64,000 nt of DNA, taken from contig NZ_JBIPKI010000001.1 in NCBI RefSeq assembly GCF_044068515.1, positions 186,001-250,000 on the forward strand, read 5' to 3'. Made by a program: the position numbers and the translations under genes. The stretch is from Desulfurivibrio sp044068515. GTDB lineage: Bacteria > Desulfobacterota > Desulfobulbia > Desulfobulbales > Desulfurivibrionaceae. The notes under the pieces were generated by a model. The model did not search any database and was not told the DNA's origin. It was given only the letters and a program-made list of their open reading frames with translations. Positions 16,176 through 24,874 of this stretch are shown here, one piece after another. The stretch's first letter is position 1. Each line of letters starts with the position of its first letter.

Positions 16176-17942
16176 TTACCAACTTCTTATATTAACATAT
16201 ATGTGCCGGATAATGCCAGTCATAAGCAGGAGAAGGCAAAAGGGGGCCAGGAGATAACCCCCGGCCCGGTAAATTGTATCGGTGTGCCGGGATCCGGTTG
16301 GCGATATCAGGGGCAGGGGCAGATCGGCGCTGCGCTGGTCGGTCGTGAACAGATCCGTGGCTTGGTGGATGCGGCCGTCCGGGGTGATGAAGGCGCTGAT
16401 GCCGGTATTGGCGGCGCGGGCCAGGGAGCGGCGATTCTCCACGGCCCGCAGGGCCGCCATGGAAAGATGCTGCCAGGGAGCATTGCTGGGCCCGAACCAG
16501 GCGTCATTGGTGATATTTATCAGCAAATCGGCGCCGTTAACGGTCACTTGCCGGGCCAGGCGAGGGAAAATGGCTTCGAAACAGATCAGGATGCCGAGCC
16601 TGCGCTCCCCACAGGCCAGAGGATAGGGGGAGGTGCCGGGGCTGAAATCCCCCAGGGTTTCAACCACCGGGGCGAAAAAAGGCAACAGGCGGCGCAGGGG
16701 TATGTATTCTCCGAAGGGCACCAGGTGCTGCTTGTGATAAATGCCGGCCAGCCTGCCTTCCGGTTCATCCGGGGCAATCAGCAGGGCGCTGTTGTAATAG
16801 CGGACCAGGCCTTTTTCGTCCAGTTCCCGGTGGGGGGCACCGGCCAGCAGGCAAAGGTCATGCTGGAAAGGGAACGAGGCCACCGGGCGATAAAGCGGAT
16901 GGCCCAGGGGATAAAAGGGCAGGGCGGTTTCCGGCCAGACAATCAGTTCCGGGCCGGCGGCGGCGGCCTGGCCGCTCAGGTCCAGGTAGAGTTCAATGGT
17001 GGCGGTTTGCTGGTCAAACTCCCATTTATCTTCCTGGGGGATATTGCCCTGGATGATACTGACCTTCATGGTCGGTGTCCGGGCCGCCATGGTTTCGATC
17101 TGTTGCAGGCGCAGGGGGCCGTAAAGGGCCAGGGCGCCCAGCAGCAGCACTGCGCCCAGCATTGAGGCCCTGCTGGTCCATCTCGAGGGGGAGCCCGGGC
17201 AGGATGCCGGAGGGGGCGGGGAGGCCGGGGTCCGGCGATCGGGAGTGGCGGAACGGGGTGCCCATGACGGCGGCCAGAAGTGGCAGAGCAGGCCGGCCAA
17301 CAGAGAGTTGGCCAGCACGATGGCAAAAGTGATCCCGTGGTGTCCGGCCAAATCGGCCATCTGGATTACCAGGGGGAAACTGTACTGACTGTAGCCGAGA
17401 TCCTGCCAGGGAAAACCGGTGAAAAGCCGGGCCCGGACGACATCGAGTCCAACCCAGATCACCGGCGCCGCCCACAGAAGCCCCAGGCGCGGCGCCACCA
17501 TTGGCCGGGAGGGCCGCTCGGCCGGGAGGGCCTGGTTTGCGGCGGGCCGGCCTGATTCAAGGCCGGATTGGTCGCCCCAGGTGGTAAGCCTGCTGAGCAG
17601 GGCCGCGAAAAGGGCCGGATATAAACTCATGTAGAGGGCCAGGAGAATCAGGGCCGCCATCGCCACCAGGGGTTGCACCCCGCCGTACTCCCCCAGTACG
17701 ATGGTGATCCAGTGCAGCAGGGGCAGGTGATAGCCCAGGCCGGCCAGCAGGCCCAGCAGGGCGGCCGGTCGCCAGCCCCGGCCGCGGATGGCCAGCAAGA
17801 GTGGAACCAGGGCGATCCAGGCCAGCAGCCCGTGCCCGCCGCTGCCCGGCGAAGACCAATAGAGCAGCAGACTGCTGAGCAGGGCCAGGAGAACCGGCCC
17901 GCCCCATCCAAGTCCCAAGCTGCGGCGCGGCTGTTTACTCAT
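16176..17942 (-). CDS. lnt: Apolipoprotein N-acyltransferase
   Basis: 588 aa inner-membrane enzyme adding the third acyl chain to lipoproteins. About six N-terminal transmembrane helices precede a nitrilase-like domain with the catalytic set visible: Glu in VWPETALPF, Lys in YHKQHLVPFGEYIPLRR and Cys in LICFEAIFP. A final C-terminal helix ends the protein. It is longer than typical (about 510 aa), owing partly to a Pro/Arg/Ser-rich insert near residues 225-260. Same strand as corC, from which it is separated by the repeat-bearing 282-bp gap; corC-lnt order matches ybeX-lnt of E. coli. Confidence 0.94.
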   Translation of the reverse strand: MSKQPRRSLGLGWGGPVLLALLSSLLLYWSSPGSGGHGLLAWIALVPLLLAIRGRGWRPAALLGLLAGLGYHLPLLHWITIVLGEYGGVQPLVAMAALILLALYMSLYPALFAALLSRLTTWGDQSGLESGRPAANQALPAERPSRPMVAPRLGLLWAAPVIWVGLDVVRARLFTGFPWQDLGYSQYSFPLVIQMADLAGHHGITFAIVLANSLLAGLLCHFWPPSWAPRSATPDRRTPASPPPPASCPGSPSRWTSRASMLGAVLLLGALALYGPLRLQQIETMAARTPTMKVSIIQGNIPQEDKWEFDQQTATIELYLDLSGQAAAAGPELIVWPETALPFYPLGHPLYRPVASFPFQHDLCLLAGAPHRELDEKGLVRYYNSALLIAPDEPEGRLAGIYHKQHLVPFGEYIPLRRLLPFFAPVVETLGDFSPGTSPYPLACGERRLGILICFEAIFPRLARQVTVNGADLLINITNDAWFGPSNAPWQHLSMAALRAVENRRSLARAANTGISAFITPDGRIHQATDLFTTDQRSADLPLPLISPTGSRHTDTIYRAGGYLLAPFCLLLLMTGIIRHIYVNIRSW

Positions 17943-17969
17943 AGGTTTGCAATCTTAACTTTCCAGTTC

Positions 17970-18075
17970 TTGCCCGCCGTAAACGGGCAGCAGTGCCGCA
18001 GGTTCGGCCAAGCGGTCCGGCGCCGCGCAGCCCGCCTGCGTAAGCCGGGCCGATCGTCCGAAGATACGATACTGC
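17970..18075. repeat. First copy of a 106-bp direct repeat
   Basis: Starts TTGCCCGCCGTAAACGGGCA and matches 18112-18217 at a constant offset of 142 bp with about four mismatches, all in the last 20 bp. This copy breaks off before the terminal inverted arm present in the second copy. Confidence 0.9.
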
Positions 18076-18111
18076 ATGGTTCTGGTGTTGCGGCCTAAAT
18101 TTTTCAGGTTA

Positions 18112-18217
18112 TTGCCCGCCGTAAACGGGCAGCAGTGCCGCAGGTTCGGCCAAGCGGTCCGGCGCCGCGCAGCCCGCCTGCGTAAGCCGGGCCGATCGGC
18201 CGAAGATGCGGTGCTGC
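18112..18217. repeat. Second copy of the 106-bp direct repeat
   Basis: Nearly identical to 17970-18075. The copies are separated by 36 bp of unrelated sequence (18076-18111). Neither encodes a plausible protein; both lie in the gap between corC and lnt. Confidence 0.9.
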
Positions 18218-18230
18218 TGCCCGTTTACGG
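18119..18230. repeat. Long imperfect inverted repeat closing the second copy
   Basis: The 32-nt arm 18119-18150 (begins CCGTAAACGGGCAGCAG) pairs with 18199-18230 (ends CTGCTGCCCGTTTACGG) at 28 of 32 positions, with a 48-nt loop that is itself GC-rich. A T7 tract follows on the plus strand (18232-18238), and the corC stop codon (18225-18227) sits inside the right arm. Confidence 0.85.
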
Positions 18231-19100
18231 CTTTTTTTGGATTTTGACGGTGATCACCCGTCGTTTGTCAGCCGCTATTACCTCGAAAACCAGGTCATTG
18301 ACAATCAGAGTGCTGCCGGGGGCGGGAACCTTGTCCAGGTGGTGGAGAATCAGCCCGCCCACCGACTCGTAGGGGCCTTCGGGCATCTCGACCTTGAAAA
18401 ACTCCTCGACCTCCTCGATATCCACCTTGGCGTCGGCCAGCACCGTTTGCGAATCTACCACTTTCCAGCGCCGGGTGGTGCGGTCATGTTCGTCGCTGAT
18501 GTCACCGACGATCTCTTCGACGATATCCTCCAGGGTAATCAGACCCCGGACGCCACCGAACTCGTCGGTGACCACCGCCAGGTGGGTTTTCTTGGCCTGA
18601 AAATATTTAAGCAGCTTGATTATCTGGTGCTTTTCCTGGACAAACTCAGCCGGTTTGGCCAGCATGGCGGCGTTGGGCTGGTCGTGGCTGTCCAGGCAGT
18701 AAGGCAGGAGATCCTTGGCGTGGAGAATGCCGATAATCCGGTCGGGATTTTCTCGGTAAACGGGAATCCGGCTGAAGCCTTTTTCTATTACCAGGCGGAT
18801 CAGGTCCAGCAAGGGGGTGGAGGCCTCGGTCAGCACCATCTCGGCGCGGGGGGTCATGACCTCGTAGACCAGGGTGTCTTTCAACTCCATGATCCCGGCG
18901 ATCATGTCGCCTTCTTCGGGGGTGATCAGTCCGTGTTCCTCGCCTTCATCGAGGATTTCCTGGATTTCCTGTTCTATTTTCTCGGTGGTGTCGGGGCCTT
19001 TGGTGATACCAAGCAGGTTGAGCAGGCGACGCAAAGGAGATTCCGCCGCCGGGGGCGAGGCCGGGGGCTCCGCGGGCGCGGGCTCTGATGATTGATCCAT
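18225..19100 (-). CDS. corC: CBS-domain protein, CorC/TlyC (YbeX) family
   Basis: 291 aa. An Ala/Pro-rich N-terminus leads to an acidic helix, then two CBS domains (VMTPRAEMVLTEAST; FSRIPVYRENPDRIIGILHAKDLL; THLAVVTDEFGGVRGLITLEDIVEEIVGDISDEHD) and a C-terminal CorC_HlyC domain (EEVEEFFKVEMPEGPYESVGG). There is no DUF21 membrane domain, so it is the soluble ybeX type, linked to magnesium/cobalt efflux and ribosome metabolism. Start chosen at ATG 19100 (MDQSSEP); AGGAG lies 15 bases upstream, a long spacer. Its stop is inside a large inverted repeat. Confidence 0.9.
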   Translation of the reverse strand: MDQSSEPAPAEPPASPPAAESPLRRLLNLLGITKGPDTTEKIEQEIQEILDEGEEHGLITPEEGDMIAGIMELKDTLVYEVMTPRAEMVLTEASTPLLDLIRLVIEKGFSRIPVYRENPDRIIGILHAKDLLPYCLDSHDQPNAAMLAKPAEFVQEKHQIIKLLKYFQAKKTHLAVVTDEFGGVRGLITLEDIVEEIVGDISDEHDRTTRRWKVVDSQTVLADAKVDIEEVEEFFKVEMPEGPYESVGGLILHHLDKVPAPGSTLIVNDLVFEVIAADKRRVITVKIQKKP

Positions 19101-19194
19101 AATTGTGACAAAAAGCTCCTGGTATGGTGGCAAAGTTTGTTATTAAAATGATCGTAGCCAGGCGATGACCCGAGCGCGGTCCGCCTTAGCTCGA

Positions 19195-19223
19195 ACAATA
19201 GTGGCGCCCGGCTCCCGCGTCAA
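19195..19223 (-). promoter_or_regulatory. Promoter of corC-lnt
   Basis: TTGACG (19223-19218), 17 bp, TATTGT (19200-19195) on the minus strand, about 95 bp from corC. The 427-bp gap 19101-19527 separates the divergent corC and accC; apart from this promoter I see only a GC-rich palindrome near 19245-19275 and no convincing accC promoter. Confidence 0.7.
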
Positions 19224-19527
19224 TACTATTTATCCCGCTGGTCCTTCCCGGCCAGGGACGGCCCCGGCCGGGAGCGCAACCGATTTCCCTTTTCTTTTGC
19301 GGGCAAATGGGTTAGATATGCCGGCAATCCAGGGAAAAATTGCCAAGCTGAACGCCGCGTTTTGCTGGCTCTTTTCCCTTTTATTTTGCGGAGCTGATCG
19401 GCTCCGGCGGACGTATGCGGGGCCGGCGGGCCCCCAAGAGCCTGCTTTTGGCTACGGCATGGCCGGCAGCAACCGGAATCGCCCCCGGCCGTTCGGCGGA
19501 GACGATAAACTGGGAAGAGGTATAATA

Positions 19528-20934
19528 TTGAAGGATAAGGTACTGATTGCCAACCGGGGCGAGATCGCTCTGCGAATAATGCGGGCCTGCCAGGATCTGG
19601 GCCTGGACTACGTGGTGATTTATACCGCCGCCGACGAAGGATCCGAACATGTCCGCCGCAATCTTGACAGCAAGAGCAACCGGCGCCGGGCCTGGCGGGT
19701 GGCCAGCTATACCGAGCCCAACGATATCCTGGCGGTGGCGGATCATACCAAATGCACGGCCATTCATCCCGGCTACGGCTTCTTTTCCGAGGACTTCCGC
19801 TTTGCCCGCCGGGTGACGGTGCGGGATCAGCCCCTGACCTTCATCGGCCCCAAGTGGGAGGTGATCAAGGATCTGGGAGATAAGATCAATACCAAGCGGG
19901 TGGCCAACCAACTGGGAATTCCCACCATTCCGGGGACTGATGGGCCCATTTACAACGAGATCGACGCCGAGGAAATTGCCCGGCGTCTCCTTGAAGATCA
20001 GGCCGAACGCGATATTCAGCAGCCCTCGATTCTGGTAAAGGCGGCCGCCGGCGGTGGCGGGATGGGAATCGAAGAGGTTCATGAGATCGAACATTTCCGC
20101 CGGGTTTACCGGCAGGTCCAGAACTACGCCAAGCGCCAGTTTGGGGATTCCGGGGTTCTGATCGAACAGTGTTTGCGGGATTACAACCACCTGGAAGTTC
20201 AGTTGCTGTGCAGTCGCCACGGCGAGCGGGTCCATTTCGGCACCCGTAACTGCACCATTCAGAGTACCGGCCGTCAGAAACGCCTGGAGGCCGCCCCCGG
20301 CTTTGACAGTTCCTGCTTTCCCTATGAGTTCGATGCCCCCGCCATTCAGGATCGGATCGTTGAATACTCCCTGAAGCTGGCTTCCCATGTGCGCTACGAT
20401 AATGTCGGCACCTGGGAATGGATTGTCAGTCGTAATGGTCAACCTTATCTTCTTGAGGTAAACACGCGTATTCAGGTGGAAAATGATGTTTCTGCCCGGA
20501 TCAGTCATCTTGATGGCAAACACCCCAACCTGATCCGCGAGCAGATCCGCCTGGCTTTGGGCGATAAACTTGGCTACTCACAGAGCGATATCGAGTTTCG
20601 GGGGGCCAGCATCGAGTTGCGGATCGTGGCCGAGGATGCCCAGCGCGGTTTTGCTCCCTGGATCGGCACCATTTCCCAGTTTTCTTACCCGGAACATGAA
20701 TGGTCGGTGGTTTACAGCCATGTACCCACCGACCGGCCTTACGCTATCCCCAGCGATTACGATCCCAACCTGGCCCTGGCTTTAGTCTGGGGGGATTCCA
20801 TGGCCGAGGCCAAGGCGCGAGCCCGGCGCTTTATCGGCGAGATGGTCATCGAAGGCAGCAATGCCGCCGGAGCCCCCATCGTCACCAACCTGCAATACCT
20901 GGCGGACAACATGGACCGCCTGCTGACCTTCTAA
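19528..20934 (+). CDS. accC: Biotin carboxylase subunit of acyl-CoA carboxylase
   Basis: 468 aa. Carboxylates biotin on the carrier protein using ATP and bicarbonate. Motifs: KVLIANRGEIALRIMRAC at the N-terminus, AIHPGYGFFSED, ATP-grasp loop KAAAGGGGMGI, FGTRNCTIQ and the catalytic-loop equivalent EVNTRIQVEN. I start at TTG 19528 because AAGAGG sits 7 bases upstream and the KDKVLIANRGE N-terminus follows at once; the open frame upstream shows no similarity. Some features diverge from classical AccC (for example CTIQSTGRQKRLEAAP in place of CSIQRRHQK), placing it in a separate subfamily with its fused carboxyltransferase partner. Confidence 0.92.
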   Translation: MKDKVLIANRGEIALRIMRACQDLGLDYVVIYTAADEGSEHVRRNLDSKSNRRRAWRVASYTEPNDILAVADHTKCTAIHPGYGFFSEDFRFARRVTVRDQPLTFIGPKWEVIKDLGDKINTKRVANQLGIPTIPGTDGPIYNEIDAEEIARRLLEDQAERDIQQPSILVKAAAGGGGMGIEEVHEIEHFRRVYRQVQNYAKRQFGDSGVLIEQCLRDYNHLEVQLLCSRHGERVHFGTRNCTIQSTGRQKRLEAAPGFDSSCFPYEFDAPAIQDRIVEYSLKLASHVRYDNVGTWEWIVSRNGQPYLLEVNTRIQVENDVSARISHLDGKHPNLIREQIRLALGDKLGYSQSDIEFRGASIELRIVAEDAQRGFAPWIGTISQFSYPEHEWSVVYSHVPTDRPYAIPSDYDPNLALALVWGDSMAEAKARARRFIGEMVIEGSNAAGAPIVTNLQYLADNMDRLLTF

Positions 20935-20951
20935 AGGACGGTTTAAACCTG

Positions 20952-23219
20952 ATGGAAGACTTACGCAAACGCCTGCTCAAGGCCGAGGAACGGATTGCTT
21001 ATCTCGGCCAGATCAAGGAAGGCATCGAATGGGGCAATCTGCCCTCCCTCCAGGAAACCCTGCAAGAGCTGCGCGACGCTTTTTACGAGCACAGCCAGGA
21101 AAATCTGGCCGAAAGAATCGGAACCCTGGAGGAGTCCCTCGCTTTTCTCGAGAACCGCTGCGAGGAGAGTTTGAGTTCCATGGAGCGGGTCCGCATTGTC
21201 CGCAGCCCCCTGCGCTTTTCCCTCAAGGACATCCTGGAAAACGTCTACGAGGAGTACACCGAGCTGGGAGGCGAGGAAGATGCCAATATCGATCCGGCCC
21301 TGGTGGCGGCCCGGGCCAGCATTTCCCGGCGGGTCAAGAACCGGACCATCATGCAGCAGGTCATGGTCATCGGCCATGAAAAGGGGCACGGTGAGGAATA
21401 TCGCAACGGTGGCAGCACCAAGCCCTGGGGCAACGAAAAGGCCCTGCGCTACATGCGGGTGGCGGAAACCGAGGGAATCCCGATTCATTTTTATATCTTC
21501 ACCCCCGGAGCCTTTCCGGTGGAGGAATATCCCGGGGCCGCCCAGCAGATCGCCCGCAATCTTTACGTGATGGCCAAGCTCCGGGTGCCGATGATCGCGG
21601 TCACCTCCGAGGGTGGTTCCGGCGGGGCCGAAGCGGTGGGAATGGGTGATATGCGCCTGATGTTCTCCCACGGTTACTATTCGGTGATCTCGCCGGAAGG
21701 GGCCGCCGCCATCGAAGGCAAGATCAGGGAGGGCGCCAAATTACCCAAGGATCTGTTGGAAAATTGTGCCGAGCGGCTGCTGATAACCGCCGAGGACAAT
21801 CTCCGCCTGGGGACCATCGATCGGATCATTCCTGAACCACTGCTGGGCGCCCGGCGGGACGATTTCAGTTTTTTCCGTCAGATCAAGGCCGAAATGATCC
21901 GGGCCACCGATGAAGTGGTCCTCAAAACCAAGAGTCTGCGGGCCTTTCGAGCCTATGAGCTGAAACTGGAAAAGGCCGCCCGGGCGGCCGGGGCTGGGGG
22001 CGACGAGGAGCCCCGGATCGATGTTTCCTGGGAGTTGGCCGACGATGAAATCAGGCGGTTGCTCCAGTTCCGGTCCCGCAAGTACCGGGGCATGGCCACC
22101 CAGGCCTACCGGGAACACCTGTCTCCTTATGCGGCTTTTTATCGCCGGACCGGTAAAGGTCTGGCCAAGCTTTACTACACCTTTCGCTACGATATCCTCA
22201 AAAGTCGCCACAAGCAGGTCAAGAAGGTGATGCAGGATGTTTCCGGGGAGGGTTCGGTGCTGATCAAGCAGGTTACCGCCCCCTTCTCCGCCGCCTATGA
22301 TTTTATCGCCCGCAAGCCCAACGGCCGCTCGGCGCGGATCAGTACCCTCTGGGGGAGCGTCGGCGAGGACCAGGTGGAATACGGAGAGCTGTACACTTCA
22401 TCCCTGGCCAACGAAGACCGGACCGTAAGCTGTCCCAATGCCGAGAAGCACGGCTGCAAAGATCTTTGGGTGCCCGATCTCTACGGTGAATTCTGCGGGG
22501 TCTGCGAAAATTGCGGCCACCATTTCCCCCTGGAATATCAGTGGTATCTGCGGCATCTGTTCGAGCCTGATTCGATCAGGGAGTTCAACGCCGATCTGGC
22601 TTCGCTCAATCCTCTCAATTTCCCGGGGATCGACAAGAAGCTGGAGGCGGCCCGGGCCAAAACCGGCCGGCCTTGTGCGATGATCACCTTCGACGCCCGG
22701 GTGCTGGGGGTTGATATAGTGGTGGCCATGCTTTACAGCGATTTCCGCAACGGCACGGTGGGGGCGGCCGAAGGGGAAAAATTCGTCCGGGCCTGCGAAC
22801 TGGCCCGCATAAAAAGGCGGCCGCTGCTCTCTTACGTTCACACCACCGGCGGCATCCGGATCCATGAGGGAACCCTGGGAGTAATCCAGATGCCCAAGTG
22901 CACCATGGCGGTGCGGGAATATATCGACTCCGGCGGCTTGTATATCGTGGTTTACGACAACAACTCCTACGCCGGGCCGGTGGCCAGCTTTCTGGGCTGT
23001 TCGCCCTACCAGTTCGCCATCCGCTCCAGCCGGATCGGTTTTGCCGGTCCGCGGGTGATCCGGGATACCACCGGCGAGGACGTTCCCCCCGATTATCACA
23101 GCGCTCGCAGCGCTTTGCAGCGCGGCCATATCCAGGGCATCTGGGATCGCCGCGATTTTCGCCGCAATCTGCACAAGTCACTGATGACCATGGGCGGCGG
23201 CAACCTCTACTATCGCTGA
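20952..23219 (+). CDS. accA-accD: Fused acetyl-CoA carboxylase carboxyltransferase, AccA-AccD
   Basis: 755 aa. Residues 1 to about 400 are alpha-like: coiled N-terminus, then VMVIGHEKG, FYIFTPGAFPVEEYPGAAQ, VTSEGGSGGAEAVGMGD and ISPEGAAAI. Residues about 480-755 are beta-like, opening with a cysteine-rich zinc ribbon (CPNAEKHGC ... CGVCENCGHHF) followed by crotonase-fold segments AVREYIDSGGLYIVVYDNN. The alpha-then-beta order means one chain carries both halves of the carboxyltransferase that moves carboxyl from biotin to acetyl-CoA. Residues about 400-480 form a basic linker. It starts 17 bp after accC and is followed by the biotin carrier. Confidence 0.9.
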   Translation: MEDLRKRLLKAEERIAYLGQIKEGIEWGNLPSLQETLQELRDAFYEHSQENLAERIGTLEESLAFLENRCEESLSSMERVRIVRSPLRFSLKDILENVYEEYTELGGEEDANIDPALVAARASISRRVKNRTIMQQVMVIGHEKGHGEEYRNGGSTKPWGNEKALRYMRVAETEGIPIHFYIFTPGAFPVEEYPGAAQQIARNLYVMAKLRVPMIAVTSEGGSGGAEAVGMGDMRLMFSHGYYSVISPEGAAAIEGKIREGAKLPKDLLENCAERLLITAEDNLRLGTIDRIIPEPLLGARRDDFSFFRQIKAEMIRATDEVVLKTKSLRAFRAYELKLEKAARAAGAGGDEEPRIDVSWELADDEIRRLLQFRSRKYRGMATQAYREHLSPYAAFYRRTGKGLAKLYYTFRYDILKSRHKQVKKVMQDVSGEGSVLIKQVTAPFSAAYDFIARKPNGRSARISTLWGSVGEDQVEYGELYTSSLANEDRTVSCPNAEKHGCKDLWVPDLYGEFCGVCENCGHHFPLEYQWYLRHLFEPDSIREFNADLASLNPLNFPGIDKKLEAARAKTGRPCAMITFDARVLGVDIVVAMLYSDFRNGTVGAAEGEKFVRACELARIKRRPLLSYVHTTGGIRIHEGTLGVIQMPKCTMAVREYIDSGGLYIVVYDNNSYAGPVASFLGCSPYQFAIRSSRIGFAGPRVIRDTTGEDVPPDYHSARSALQRGHIQGIWDRRDFRRNLHKSLMTMGGGNLYYR

Positions 23220-23283
23220 GATACCTTGGTCGCAGGGTAAGCAGCGGAGCCGCGGGCGGTGAAACCCCGGTTGGAACAGGTGA

Positions 23284-23318
23284 CCCTTGGGCCTTGGCCT
23301 TGAACCTTGAATCTTGGA
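23284..23318 (+). repeat. Degenerate 7-bp tandem repeat, consensus CCTTGRR
   Basis: Five consecutive heptads (CCCTTGG, GCCTTGG, CCTTGAA, CCTTGAA, TCTTGGA) end 11 bases before the ATG of the biotin-carrier gene. Shorter versions lie before trpC (8569-8588) and tkt (34257-34272, minus strand). Confidence 0.7.
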
Positions 23319-23329
23319 CCTGAAAAACC

Positions 23330-23980
23330 ATGTTGGAACAGGATATTGATTTTGATGCCATACTGAGCCAGTACCGGGCCGACCCCTTTGATTACATGGC
23401 GGTTCACACCTCCCATACCGGCCGGCTCCGCTTCAAGGTGCGGGAAGGGGACGCGGTCGAGGGTATCTCCGGTAAGTTTCATCATATTCCCGGCACCCTG
23501 CTCTATGAGTTGGAGCGGGAGCGCAATCTCAAGCAGATCACCGCCGTCATCAACGGCCAGGTGGACATGGTGCGCAGCGATCTCGAGGGGGGGTTCGTCG
23601 AGGCCGGGGAGCATATCCTGACCATTAAGCATCCCCTCAAGAAGCGGGAGATCATTGAATATATCCTGCGCCAGGTTCTGACCCCCTACCGGGCTCCGGA
23701 AAAGGCCAAATATTTCTTTGCCCTGGATCTGCAGGCCCGGATCGATAAATACGGCCAGCGGGCGGTGGCCATCAAGCCGGGGGATGAAATCCTGACCATG
23801 TCCCTGATGAAGCGCGACACCCCGGTTTATTACGACGGGGAGCCAGGCATTATCCATTCGGTTTATTTCAAGCCGGGGGTAAGCGTGGAGCAGGGGGAGC
23901 CGCTCTTCGGGGTCTGCCCCAAAGACCGCCTGCCCCTGATTGAAAGGATCATCACCCGCGTCAAAGCCGAGTGGGAGTAA
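23330..23980 (+). CDS. Probable biotin carrier protein of the acyl-CoA carboxylase
   Basis: 216 aa. The C-terminal part (about 148-195) follows the barrel-sandwich pattern of biotinyl domains: KPGDEILTMSLMKRDTPVYY, then GIIHSVYFKPGVSVEQGEPLF. The lysine (Lys161) is in LMKR, not the canonical AMKM. Residues about 36-100 look like another biotinyl-type fold without the lysine (GQVDMVRSDLEGGFVEAGEHILTI). Position as third gene of accC-accAD and a biotin ligase 2.8 kb away support the carrier role. No ordinary AccB is visible. The upstream frame is preceded by a heptad repeat, with no good Shine-Dalgarno. Confidence 0.72.
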   Translation: MLEQDIDFDAILSQYRADPFDYMAVHTSHTGRLRFKVREGDAVEGISGKFHHIPGTLLYELERERNLKQITAVINGQVDMVRSDLEGGFVEAGEHILTIKHPLKKREIIEYILRQVLTPYRAPEKAKYFFALDLQARIDKYGQRAVAIKPGDEILTMSLMKRDTPVYYDGEPGIIHSVYFKPGVSVEQGEPLFGVCPKDRLPLIERIITRVKAEWE

Positions 23981-24201
23981 ACCTCCATTTTTGCCATCTT
24001 CCGACCCGGCCGGGCGGCCTGGGGGAATAGCCGCCCCAGCCGCTTTCCCGGCGACCGCCGTCCCGCCCGCTGGAAGAGTATGGGCCGGGGAGGAAATCCT
24101 CCTGCGCGCCGGCCTGGATTTGACTGGGAACTCCATGCCGGGCCAGTCTCCACCCCCTTAAGTTGTGTCCAAGTTGTGTCCGCCGGATCCAGCAGGAAGG
24201 C

Positions 24202-24855
24202 TTAACGTTCAATGCGGAAGGCTTGGCCGTGGCGGGAAAGCACCGCCCCGGTCGGGGTGATTTCTTCCAAGCGCAGTTCGCCCGGGAGCCGGTCGCCTTC
24301 ATGGTACTGGCGGCCCCCGATCATCACGAAGCGTCGCCCGGGGCTTTCCGAATAAACATGAATTTCCAGTTTTGGGGGAGTTATCTGCTCACGCACCGCG
24401 GCGGGCAATTCGCTCAGCCGTGGGGCCGGTTCCAAGGGCGCCGGTTGCTCGGCCGGGCCGGGGAGAGGCAAGGTAAGGGGACTGGCGGCCGGAGGTTCCG
24501 TTGGGCTTGGGGCTGCGGGGCTGACGGGAGGTGCGGCCGGTTGTTCGGGACTTAGTTCCGGCCCAGCCCCCGGTTGCAGGACCTCTGCCGCCGGTTCCGC
24601 CGCCGGTTGGCCGGCTGTCGCGCTCGGTTCTTCCCCAACCTGCGGTCGCCCGGGAGATTCCGGTGAACTCAAGACCAGGTAGCCCAGCAGGCCGGCAAGC
24701 AGCAGGGTGTTGACCAGCAGCACCGGAACCAGCCAGGTCCGGGCCGGTTTTGCCGGCTCGCTGCCACCGGCTTGCTGGGGGGTATCAAGCCGCGGCACCT
24801 CGCCGAGCTTCCGTTCCCGCTCGGATTTTTTCAGGGCTTCCAGGATATAGGACAT
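24202..24855 (-). CDS. gspB: GspB-like type II secretion assembly protein
   Basis: 217 aa. The N-terminus MSYILEALKKSERERKLGEVP is the family signature; one transmembrane helix follows at about 42-63, then a Pro/Ala/Glu-rich periplasmic linker and a C-terminal GspB domain (LEIHVYSESPGRRFVMIGGR, HEGDRLPGELRLEEITPTG). GspB works with GspA to insert the type II secretin through peptidoglycan. Start has AGGAG. The gene follows gspA by 19 bp. No other gsp genes are in the window, so the secretion system itself must be encoded elsewhere. Confidence 0.88.
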   Translation of the reverse strand: MSYILEALKKSERERKLGEVPRLDTPQQAGGSEPAKPARTWLVPVLLVNTLLLAGLLGYLVLSSPESPGRPQVGEEPSATAGQPAAEPAAEVLQPGAGPELSPEQPAAPPVSPAAPSPTEPPAASPLTLPLPGPAEQPAPLEPAPRLSELPAAVREQITPPKLEIHVYSESPGRRFVMIGGRQYHEGDRLPGELRLEEITPTGAVLSRHGQAFRIER

Positions 24856-24874
24856 GGAAATGATCTCCTGGTGA

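Noticed and set aside
24160..24181. 11-bp tandem duplication AAGTTGTGTCC x2 between the biotin carrier and gspB
   Set aside because: Too short to support a mobile-element remnant; no transposase or longer inverted ends nearby.
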